The translations under genes were made by a program, and so were the position numbers. This document shows, piece by piece, positions 7,886 to 14,358 of a stretch of 20,599 nt of DNA (position 1 is its first letter; each line of letters begins with the position of its first letter). The notes beneath the pieces are model-generated. The model saw only the letters and a list, made by a program, of their open reading frames with translations, was not told the origin of the DNA and made no database searches. The stretch is from Chlorobiota bacterium. Its GTDB lineage: Bacteria; Bacteroidota; Bacteroidia; Bacteroidales; JAADJA01. The stretch is from NCBI GenBank assembly GCA_030592565.1, contig JAUVIX010000013.1, positions 1 to 20,599 of the forward strand, in the 5' to 3' direction.

Positions 7886-7916
7886 AATATTCTTCTTTTA
7901 TTGATATTTACAATTA

Positions 7917-8531
7917 CTAACAACCACCAGCGGTTGCTGTTGTTTTTTTCTTCCGTTTAATAGTTACCTGAGATTTAGAATCAGATTTAGGTGCCGAAAT
8001 GGATGCGCCAGTGAAATACATGCTTGCTCCTTTTCTGAAATCGTACTGATCGAACTCATCTCCTGAAGCTGTTTCAGGAGGAGGTGTAGGTTGTATGATT
8101 GTTTTTATCCAACAATTAAGCCCGCCTTTCATAATATAGATTCTTGAAATATTCATCCTTTTTGCAATAACCCAGGCCTGGTCAGCAAGGATATCATCAT
8201 TACAGTAAAAAACAGCATTCATATCCTCAATACCGAGATAATCTGAGTAATTTGGTGACAGGATACTGTCTAAAGGGATGTTGATTGCATTTGGTAGTGC
8301 GAACTTGTTATACTCTTTTGCACACCTGACGTCGATCAATTCAAGAGTCGGATCCTGCTCAATAAGCATTTTTGCAACCTGATCGGTCGTAACATAACGA
8401 CTGGGTTGAATAATATCCCATAACAGATCCTCAGGATTAATCTGGGTGTAATTTGTTCTTTCCGGCAGGATTAGCAAGCCACCGGCTAGTATGATCATAA
8501 GGATAGCAAGAAATAAATAGTTCTTATTCAT
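7917..8531 (-). CDS. Membrane-anchored rhodanese-like sulfurtransferase with C-terminal GGC tail
   Basis: The 204-residue product has an N-terminal hydrophobic anchor or signal (about 4-22) and an extracytoplasmic rhodanese domain (about 45-145). LELIDVRCAKEYNKFALPNAINIPL is a good rhodanese substrate-side signature (D-x-R...A-x-N-I-P). The loop FYCNDDILADQAW carries a cysteine (Cys110) where the persulfide-forming residue of active rhodaneses sits, followed by GGLNCW (usual GGxxxW). A proline- and polar-rich linker (about 147-190) leads to the basic tail IKRKKKTTATAGGC, ending in Cys204. By family it would move sulfane sulfur as a persulfide on Cys110. Two bases separate it from the YeeE/YedE gene upstream, so it is translated in the same operon. 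Context suggests it accepts or donates sulfur for the Psr-like complex or the YeeE transporters in the periplasm. Confidence 0.88.
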   Translation of the reverse strand: MNKNYLFLAILMIILAGGLLILPERTNYTQINPEDLLWDIIQPSRYVTTDQVAKMLIEQDPTLELIDVRCAKEYNKFALPNAINIPLDSILSPNYSDYLGIEDMNAVFYCNDDILADQAWVIAKRMNISRIYIMKGGLNCWIKTIIQPTPPPETASGDEFDQYDFRKGASMYFTGASISAPKSDSKSQVTIKRKKKTTATAGGC

Positions 8532-8533
8532 GG

Positions 8534-9139
8534 TTATTCAAATTTAGATTCAGTTCTGTTTTTTCTAACTTTCTTTTCGATGAGCCAGGTTACATAAAAG
8601 GCCACAATTGCAACAATTACAAAAATGAAAGTAACCAATTCATTTGAAATATTGAATACTTCTCCAATTGTAATATTTCCCATATATCCTGAATAATAGA
8701 AGTTTTCGAAAAGAGGGAATGCTTCTGCAAAAATGAAGACCCCGATAATAAATCCTCCCAAAAAAGCGAATCCATCGAGCTTCCCTATGGCACAGGCTGT
8801 ATAGCTTGTGCCCGGGCAAAACCCTCCTATTACAAATCCAAGCCCCATAATGAACCCTCCTAATATCATTGGCGCAAGATAGGTTGGTAATACAAAAACC
8901 ATATCCATTTCTATCCAACCCAGATAGTTAAAATATAAGAGTCCTACCATAGCAACAATCATTGCTGTAAAAAATACACGTAGTACGACAAAATTATAGC
9001 CGTAAAATACCCCGGCTATATTTCTCGAAGAGGAGAAGCCCGAAGATTCTAGTATAAACCCGAAAGCTGTGCCTATCAAAAGAGCAATTACAAAATCCCA
9101 TTGCCCTGTTATAATGCCTTGTGGAATTAAAGGTCCCAT
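8534..9139 (-). CDS. YeeE/YedE family (TsuA-like) sulfur-compound transporter, half-size
   Basis: A 201-residue polytopic membrane protein with about five hydrophobic segments and a charged C-terminal tail. The motif GGFCPGTSYTACAIGKLDG (about 106-124) is the hallmark of the YeeE/YedE (DUF395, sulf_transp) family. Characterised members such as TsuA import thiosulfate using conserved membrane cysteines; Cys108 and Cys116 are the candidates here. The protein is about half the length of full TsuA-type proteins and lies next to another half-size member, so the two may form a heterodimeric unit. The start at 9139 gives MGPLIPQG and fits the 15-base spacing from the upstream gene. Expected role: movement of thiosulfate or a (poly)sulfide-derived species across the inner membrane. 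The substrate and direction are inferred from family and neighbours. Confidence 0.9.
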   Translation of the reverse strand: MGPLIPQGIITGQWDFVIALLIGTAFGFILESSGFSSSRNIAGVFYGYNFVVLRVFFTAMIVAMVGLLYFNYLGWIEMDMVFVLPTYLAPMILGGFIMGLGFVIGGFCPGTSYTACAIGKLDGFAFLGGFIIGVFIFAEAFPLFENFYYSGYMGNITIGEVFNISNELVTFIFVIVAIVAFYVTWLIEKKVRKNRTESKFE

Positions 9140-9154
9140 ATCATCTGTTTTTTA

Positions 9155-9694
9155 TTAAATCCATAATTTTCTAAAGAAATATGCAAATACATATCCGATT
9201 CCAAACATAAGTGCCATAACCAGTAATCCGCCAAAGGATAATGAAGCAGTACCGCTAAGAGCTGCACCACTTGAGCATCCGCGACCAAACTGGCTTCCTA
9301 TTCCAAATAGCATTCCTCCCACAACAGCAGCAATCATTCTGGTTTTGCCTGTTATATTTGGTGAGTGTTCAATTCTTAACTTCTTTAATCTCCCATATAT
9401 TCCCCCCGAAAGCATCCCTCCGAAGAAAGTCCCGATAGCGCCAAATATCAGCCAGTTAAATAATGGTGATGAATCGTCAGTAGGAATAAATTTGTCGTAG
9501 TAAGCATTTCCTTCGGCATGTGCCGGAGCTATTTTGTCAATTATTGTTACAACAGAAAGCTTTGCTGCGCCGCTGGCACTCAATCCCCTACCTGCAATGT
9601 AAAATGTTGCCAAAAGTAAAAGACCCAACAATATGCCCCCAAAGTATGGGTTTATATATCTTGGCCCTTTTGTAATATTTGAGTTCTTTTTCAT
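9155..9694 (-). CDS. YeeE/YedE family (TsuA-like) sulfur-compound transporter, second half-size protein
   Basis: The 179-residue protein starts with a short basic n-region and a TM helix (about 16-35), a periplasmic-looking loop (about 45-75), and further helices at about 78-100, 119-138 and 152-174. FGRGCSSGAALSGTASLSFGG (about 136-156) matches the G-x-G-C-T-S-G-x-x-x-S-G motif of YeeE/YedE proteins, with Cys140 the only cysteine and the likely transport-path thiol. It differs from the neighbouring YeeE protein in motif type (GRGCSSG versus GGFCPGTS), as expected for the two pseudo-symmetric halves of a transporter encoded separately. Twenty bases separate it from the NrfD gene upstream. Inferred to work with its neighbour in sulfur-compound transport. 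Confidence 0.88.
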   Translation of the reverse strand: MKKNSNITKGPRYINPYFGGILLGLLLLATFYIAGRGLSASGAAKLSVVTIIDKIAPAHAEGNAYYDKFIPTDDSSPLFNWLIFGAIGTFFGGMLSGGIYGRLKKLRIEHSPNITGKTRMIAAVVGGMLFGIGSQFGRGCSSGAALSGTASLSFGGLLVMALMFGIGYVFAYFFRKLWI

Positions 9695-9714
9695 TGTTAT
9701 TCAATTTATTTTTA

Positions 9715-10656
9715 TCAATATAAAAAGCGGGTTATCTGTCCGGCTTCCACCATAACAAACCTGAAAACAAGGCCTCCGATTAATATGAGGAGGGCTGGAA
9801 TCCAAACGGGAATATGAAATCCTCTGAGCTCCAGAATTTCGAGAACTGCAGGAAAGATAAGACCCAAAATAATTACAAATACCCAAAAAACCACTGTAAA
9901 TTCACCACCAAGGAATAGGGCTGCGGCTTCAATCTGTACTTCAGAAGCTGAAAGAAAACCCATAAAAAGGTGAATGATTAGAAATAGCTCAATCCCAATC
10001 ATAATAAGGTCTAAACGGCTTAGCACCTTTCTTTCATATTTACTTTTCGACATCCACATACTGGCAGCAAGCCCGGTTGATAAGCCGGAAACAAGGAATA
10101 GTGGCCCCAGAATGGAAGTGTTCCATAATGGTCGTGCATTAAATGCAGAAAGCAATATTCCGGTGTAAACACCAAGGATAACCGCAAGCATCATCATTAT
10201 CCAGGCAATACCTTTGCGGTTTTTTATTGCATATGCCTCAGCCTTATTCAAAAATTCAAATTTCCAGTCCCACTTGGGAAATAGCTCTTTCATATAAGTA
10301 GCAACCCAGATAAATGATATCGGGGTTATCAGCATTAGAGTCCAGGCTCCCCACGACATTGGGGAAGTAAACCTGACGGTAGTATATAATTGCCAAAAAT
10401 ACAACTTATGCTTCAGGTCGAGGAAAAGTGCAAACAGTCCAAGAACCAGAGCAAAAGGAACAAGGAAAGGAGCCCACTTTACGGTGGCTTCCATATCTTT
10501 CTCTTTCCGCATTATTGTAAAATATCCGGCAAAGAATAAAATACCGGCTGCCAGACCACCAAGATAGAGGTATAGTGGAATCTGCCAATGCCAGATATTT
10601 AAATAGGGATCGATATTTGGAATATCGCGTCCGCTGACAAATAATTCTTCTTTCAT
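9715..10656 (-). CDS. NrfD/PsrC-family integral membrane subunit of the molybdopterin oxidoreductase complex
   Basis: A 313-residue protein with eight or nine hydrophobic segments, the right size for PsrC/NrfD. The N-terminal WHWQIPLYLYLGGLAAG (about 22-38) is the characteristic NrfD signature. Further family features are LDLKHKLYFWQLYTTVRFTS (about 79-98) and GVYTGILLSAFNARPLWNT (about 162-180). In the family this subunit anchors the catalytic A and electron-transfer B subunits to the membrane and exchanges electrons with (mena)quinone, with no heme of its own. It follows the ferredoxin subunit by 23 bases in the typical A-B-C order of Psr/Phs/Soe-type complexes. PsrC-like is the best description; DmsC is a different family and unlikely. 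Confidence 0.93.
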   Translation of the reverse strand: MKEELFVSGRDIPNIDPYLNIWHWQIPLYLYLGGLAAGILFFAGYFTIMRKEKDMEATVKWAPFLVPFALVLGLFALFLDLKHKLYFWQLYTTVRFTSPMSWGAWTLMLITPISFIWVATYMKELFPKWDWKFEFLNKAEAYAIKNRKGIAWIMMMLAVILGVYTGILLSAFNARPLWNTSILGPLFLVSGLSTGLAASMWMSKSKYERKVLSRLDLIMIGIELFLIIHLFMGFLSASEVQIEAAALFLGGEFTVVFWVFVIILGLIFPAVLEILELRGFHIPVWIPALLILIGGLVFRFVMVEAGQITRFLY

Positions 10657-10679
10657 TTTCTTATTACGTTTATTTAAAA

Positions 10680-11213
10680 TTATGTAAGAAAATATAGTTG
10701 TGGTTTTGTCCCTGCTTCAGGTGCCAGAACTTTCCACTTTCTGTTTTGTAATGCTTTTGATACATCTGAGTTCGGATCGTCAAGGTCACCAAAATAGAGG
10801 CATTTTGTTGGGCAAACCTCGACACAAGCCGGCAATTGACCGTTATCAACACGGTGCTTACAAAATGTACATTTATCAACGTATCCTTCGGGATGTGAAT
10901 AGCGTGCATCATAGGGGCATGATTGAATACAAGCACCACATCCGATACACTCTTCCGGCGTAACCATCACAATACCACCTTCAACAATATGACTGGCACC
11001 TGTTGGGCAGCATCTTACACATGGTGAATTGTCGCAGTGATTACACCTCTCTGATCTTAACTCAATTTCAACATTTGGATAGGTTCCCGTAACATTTTCA
11101 ACAATCCAGTCACGGCAATATCCATGTGGAACATTATTTTCGGTTTGGCAGGCAACTACACAGTCGCCACAACCTACACATTTTTTTGTGTCAATAGCCA
11201 TTGCGTATCTCAT
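10680..11213 (-). CDS. 4Fe-4S dicluster-type electron transfer subunit (PsrB/PhsB-like)
   Basis: The 177-residue protein carries the 16 cysteines for four cubane clusters: CVGCGDCVVACQ (from residue 12), CNHCDNSPCVRCCPTGA, CIGCGACIQSCPYDAR and CTFCKHRVDNGQLPACVEVC followed by PTKC. This is the DmsB/PsrB/NrfC layout. No signal peptide is present; such subunits are exported folded together with the Tat-signal-bearing catalytic subunit. It would wire the molybdenum subunit to the NrfD membrane subunit. Its start overlaps the stop of the catalytic subunit by four bases (ATGA), showing translational coupling. The family assignment is firm; the partner substrate follows the catalytic subunit. Confidence 0.95.
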   Translation of the reverse strand: MRYAMAIDTKKCVGCGDCVVACQTENNVPHGYCRDWIVENVTGTYPNVEIELRSERCNHCDNSPCVRCCPTGASHIVEGGIVMVTPEECIGCGACIQSCPYDARYSHPEGYVDKCTFCKHRVDNGQLPACVEVCPTKCLYFGDLDDPNSDVSKALQNRKWKVLAPEAGTKPQLYFLT

Positions 11214-13456
11214 GCTTCAACCTCCTTTCCTGGGTCTTCTTGTAAAAATGTAACAAAGTTGCCCCTCATACCGGTACCTCCCATAACCGGATCGATCATA
11301 ACTTTTGTTATCAGTTCAGAATCGTTGGCACCATGGCCGTAAGCTCTGGAGAGACTTTTTTTGGAATGGCCAAAACCATGCACCATATAGACCGAATCCC
11401 AACGTATGCGTTCAGTGATTCTGACCTTTATAGGAAACGATGAAACAACACCATCCTGATTTTTTAGCCATACAAGATCACCATTGTTAAAATCCCACAA
11501 TTTGGCAACCTTGGGATTAACCCAGACGGCATTTTCTTTTTTCAGGTCCCATAAATTATGATTATTTGCTGTACGGCTGAAAGTATGCATTGGAGCCCGC
11601 CCGTATATCAGCCTGTAAAACCCTTCTTCCGGTTCGGGATGAGGCGTATAAACAGGTATCGGATCAAAATTCTCAGCAGCCATCTCATTCGACCACAATT
11701 CAATCTTTCCGGATGGTGTATTGAACTCTAACTCTTCTCCTTTTTTAAAATAGAGGGCACCATCCTGACGGTCAAATTTCTTGACACCTATTCTTTGCAT
11801 CTCCTCTAAAGATGAGCCTACCTGTTTTAGCTGCCAGTCAAGTTGCTCAGTTATATCATCATAAGGGAAATATTCACCCAGACCAAGTTTTTCGGCAAGC
11901 TGTTTGGCAATCCACCAGGCTGGCTTTGTGTTATACTTTGGTTCTACAGCCGGCATTCTAAGTGCTATATATGGCTCCCTGTGGGGAGATGTTCTTATAT
12001 CGTCATATCTTTCAAGATATGTGCATTCCGGAAAGACTACGTCAGCATAGCCGGTAACTTCCATAGGCATTGTATCAATAACAACCATAAAATCAAGATG
12101 CGACATAGCATCAATGGTGTGTTGCATGTTTGGAAGTGTTAATGGCAAGTTTGTTCCTGACACTATCCATGCTTTGAAAGAACAGTCGCGATCATCAGTA
12201 GGAATGGTTGCATCGCAAATGCCGGATGAGAGTGCAAGGCTTGCAAGCCCATACTGCCCCGGGAATGCGTCACGCCATGTCCTATTTGGTTTAGGAAATG
12301 GTGGTATTTTTTGGTGTGCAAGATGTACTTTTTCTTTTAGATAGAAACCTCCCCGGCTTCCCCATGAGCCTAACAAGGCGTTTATTATCGCAATTGCTCT
12401 GGTGCGTTGAGTGTCGTCACCATACCAGGTAACATGCCTTCCGGGATGAACAATTACCGCAGGAGCTGCATCTGCCATTTCGCGGGCAGTTTTCCTGATA
12501 ACAGATGGTTCGATGGTTGTGATTCCATAAGCCCATTCAGGAGTCATATCTTTAACGTGTTCCTTCAGCAAATCAAAACCATAAGTGTATTTCTCAACAT
12601 ATTCCTTATTATACCTCTCTTCATATATTAAAACATGTATCCAGGCAAGAAGCAGTGCAATATCGGTTGCAGGTTTAATTGGCAGCCAATATTTCGACTT
12701 GCTTGCAGCAGTTGATAATCTCGGGTCAACTGTTATGATAGTTGCTCCGCGGTCAATAGCTTCCGACATTTCCTGAACCTGCCCGTTGTGCATATTTTCA
12801 CCAATATGAGAACCAATAAGTACAAGACATTTGGTGTCTCTTATGTCTGTTGGTTCCGGTGATCCGACTGCTTCACCGAATGTTGCAATCCAGCCTGTTT
12901 CGCGCGGCCCGCGACATTGTGCAAATGAGGGTGCTGCAATGTTTTCAGAACCAAATGCTTTGAGCAGAGTACCGAAATATTTGCCACCTGAACCATGATT
13001 AAAGAGAGCTACACACTCAGGACCATGTTCTTTTGCTACCTCTTTCAGACGTTTGGCTGTGTACTCAAGAGCTTCTTCCCACGAGGCCTCTCTGAAAACC
13101 TGCTTTCCATCTTTTTCTTCCCGAATTAATGGAGTTTTAAGTCTGTCTTCATCATTATACATACCAACACCACCTGTACCCCGAGGGCAAAGTCTTCCGT
13201 TGCAATGCGGGTCTTCTTCATTACCAAGAATTTTTTTGATATTTCCTTCTTTGTCCACATAGGTCCAGCCTGCACATTTCCAAAAACAAACTTCGCAGTA
13301 GGTTGGATAACGTTTTAGCTCGGTGTCGCTGACAGGTTCAGATTCTTTGCCTGCAAACGCTTTGCCAACTCCGTTCCAGCTAAGAACGCTAAGTCCGAGT
13401 GCAGCAGCTCCTGTTCCTGCTGTGGAGATTTTAATGAAATCTCGTCTTGTCGTCAT
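11210..13456 (-). CDS. Molybdopterin oxidoreductase catalytic subunit, polysulfide/thiosulfate reductase (PsrA/PhsA) superfamily, Tat-exported
   Basis: The start at 13456 rather than the longer frame from 13507 puts a twin-arginine signal at the N-terminus (TTRRDFIKISTAG, hydrophobic core, cleavage near KAFAG), giving 748 residues. A 4Fe-4S site follows: YCEVCFWKCAGW with Cys54, 57, 61 and Cys90 in GRLCPRGTGG. The segment SFAQCRGPRETGW places Cys181 where the molybdenum-ligating cysteine lies in this family. The C-terminal molydopterin-binding domain (about 620-735) contains YGRAPMHTFSRTANNHNLWDL and a GATDPVMG-like end (IDPVMGGTGMRGNFV). By family it is a periplasmic bis-MGD enzyme. The flanking B and C subunits, YeeE/YedE and rhodanese genes favour reduction (or oxidation) of polysulfide, thiosulfate or a related sulfur species. 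Other acceptors such as arsenate or tetrathionate, or sulfite oxidation as in SoeABC, cannot be excluded. First gene of the leftward operon. Confidence 0.9.
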   Translation of the reverse strand: MTTRRDFIKISTAGTGAAALGLSVLSWNGVGKAFAGKESEPVSDTELKRYPTYCEVCFWKCAGWTYVDKEGNIKKILGNEEDPHCNGRLCPRGTGGVGMYNDEDRLKTPLIREEKDGKQVFREASWEEALEYTAKRLKEVAKEHGPECVALFNHGSGGKYFGTLLKAFGSENIAAPSFAQCRGPRETGWIATFGEAVGSPEPTDIRDTKCLVLIGSHIGENMHNGQVQEMSEAIDRGATIITVDPRLSTAASKSKYWLPIKPATDIALLLAWIHVLIYEERYNKEYVEKYTYGFDLLKEHVKDMTPEWAYGITTIEPSVIRKTAREMADAAPAVIVHPGRHVTWYGDDTQRTRAIAIINALLGSWGSRGGFYLKEKVHLAHQKIPPFPKPNRTWRDAFPGQYGLASLALSSGICDATIPTDDRDCSFKAWIVSGTNLPLTLPNMQHTIDAMSHLDFMVVIDTMPMEVTGYADVVFPECTYLERYDDIRTSPHREPYIALRMPAVEPKYNTKPAWWIAKQLAEKLGLGEYFPYDDITEQLDWQLKQVGSSLEEMQRIGVKKFDRQDGALYFKKGEELEFNTPSGKIELWSNEMAAENFDPIPVYTPHPEPEEGFYRLIYGRAPMHTFSRTANNHNLWDLKKENAVWVNPKVAKLWDFNNGDLVWLKNQDGVVSSFPIKVRITERIRWDSVYMVHGFGHSKKSLSRAYGHGANDSELITKVMIDPVMGGTGMRGNFVTFLQEDPGKEVEA

Positions 13457-13752
13457 TGATATTAATTTTATATAAAATAAGTTATATATGTATATAAGTT
13501 CAGGCAAAATTAATTACTTTTTTGTAAAAGATTCCAATTTAGAAGAAATTTTAAATAGTGTAAAAATCATTGAAAAACAATTCAATACAACCATTATCTT
13601 ATTTTAGTAAAAATGGATAAATATCGTATATGTTTGAGAATAAGGTAGATAAAATTGTTATTTAGACAGGTTATAAATTTCTACTTTTTTATGATAAATG
13701 TTAAGTTTTCTTGACAGAAAAAGTCGTGATACTTCTCTTGTATTATAAGATT

Positions 13753-13950
13753 TTATGTCATTCCTTGTTCCTCTGCCTTTGCCTTCGCATAGCTTGCGCC
13801 TTCGCCGCCGCTAAAGCTACAACAACACGCGGATGGGATTAGTACTGACAATTGTAGAGATGGATGGCCTGCTTTGGTTGTTCCAGATTTTGACAAAGTC
13901 TGGCGCAGAAATTTTCGTATTGCAAAATGATTTGTAATTTTGACGCTCAC
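13753..13950. repeat. GC-rich intergenic patch, possible degenerate repeat element
   Basis: This stretch differs in composition from the AT-rich sequence around it. It contains related short words (GCCTTTGCCTTCGCATAGC, then GCGCCTTCGCCGCCGC), and a small inverted repeat CCAGA...TCTGG at about 13892-13912. It can be read as a 65-codon frame on the minus strand, but that translation (Cys-, Ser- and Ala-Lys-rich) has no protein-like character. It could be a remnant of a dispersed intergenic repeat or an inserted fragment. I cannot name the element. Confidence 0.3.
13912..13942 (+). promoter_or_regulatory. Candidate promoter of the Rieske/cytochrome operon
   Basis: TAATTTTG at 13935-13942 exactly fits the Bacteroidota -7 consensus TAnnTTTG. 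TTTT at 13912-13915, 19 bases upstream, is a one-mismatch -33 element. Transcription would start near 13949, leaving a leader of only about 14 bases before the TTG start at 13963. Confidence 0.4.
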
Positions 13951-13962
13951 TGATAAATCAAA

Positions 13963-14358
13963 TTGGATAAAAAAAATAAGATATCACGAAAGGAATTTCT
14001 CCGTTATACATGGGTCGTTGTAGCTGCTCCTTTTATCTTTATTTGGGGCATGTCTGTTAAAAGATACAGGGAAGCGGGCACTAAAACCCAAGTTAGAATT
14101 GCCGATGATATTCCCAACGGGATTTCATTCTATGATGAAGTTGTTATTTCGAAACAAGCGGGAGATATTAAGGCTTTTTCAGCACATTGCACACACCTCG
14201 GTTGTGTTATAAATAATGAGGAGAACGGAGAAATGGTATGCCCCTGTCATGGTTCCAGGTTTGATGCGAATGGAAAGCCGACAAAAGGACCGGCAGTCGA
14301 AAGGTTACGGCAGTTGAGGTTTGAAAAGCAGGATGGAGAAATAGTAATTGAGGTTTAA
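13963..14358 (+). CDS. Rieske [2Fe-2S] iron-sulfur protein of a bc-type complex (TTG start)
   Basis: A 131-residue protein with an N-terminal signal anchor (ISRKEFLRYTWVVVAAPFIF, an Arg-Lys variant of the twin-arginine pattern, TM about 14-30) and a Rieske fold. CTHLGC (76-81) and CPCHGSRF (93-100) supply the cluster ligands Cys76, His78, Cys93 and His96 and the disulfide pair Cys81/Cys95. In bc1/b6f complexes this protein takes the first electron from quinol on the outer face of the membrane. The start codon is TTG: an in-frame stop lies at 13954-13956 and no ATG or GTG precedes the signal anchor. Its TAA overlaps the ATG of the cytochrome b fusion by one base (TAATG), so the two are coupled and surely function together. 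Confidence 0.93.
   Translation: MDKKNKISRKEFLRYTWVVVAAPFIFIWGMSVKRYREAGTKTQVRIADDIPNGISFYDEVVISKQAGDIKAFSAHCTHLGCVINNEENGEMVCPCHGSRFDANGKPTKGPAVERLRQLRFEKQDGEIVIEV

Larger units (their letters stand above)
13457..13962. promoter_or_regulatory. Divergent intergenic region between the Psr-like and Rieske/cytochrome operons
   Basis: About 506 bases with no convincing gene, holding the control region for both operons. Close to the leftward operon (13482-13498) is an AT-rich inverted repeat, TTATATA-TG-TATATAA, about 25-40 bases upstream of the psrA-like ATG, which could be part of a promoter or an operator. Bases 13500-13740 are AT-rich and featureless. Bases about 13750-13950 are markedly richer in G+C and form the odd patch listed separately. 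No clear FNR (TTGAT-N4-ATCAA) or CRP site was found. Confidence 0.5.

Noticed and set aside
13457..13507. N-terminal extension of the molybdopterin oxidoreductase to 13507
   Set aside because: The extra 17 residues would precede the twin-arginine signal and block normal Tat signal layout; the start at 13456 is far better.
13753..13950. 65-codon minus-strand frame in the divergent intergenic region
   Set aside because: Composition-driven frame without domain, signal or ribosome site; described as a possible repeat patch instead.
13951..13962. FNR-like site (CTGAT-AA-ATCAA) just before the Rieske start
   Set aside because: Half-site spacing is 2 instead of 4 bases, and it would overlap the start region downstream of the probable promoter.
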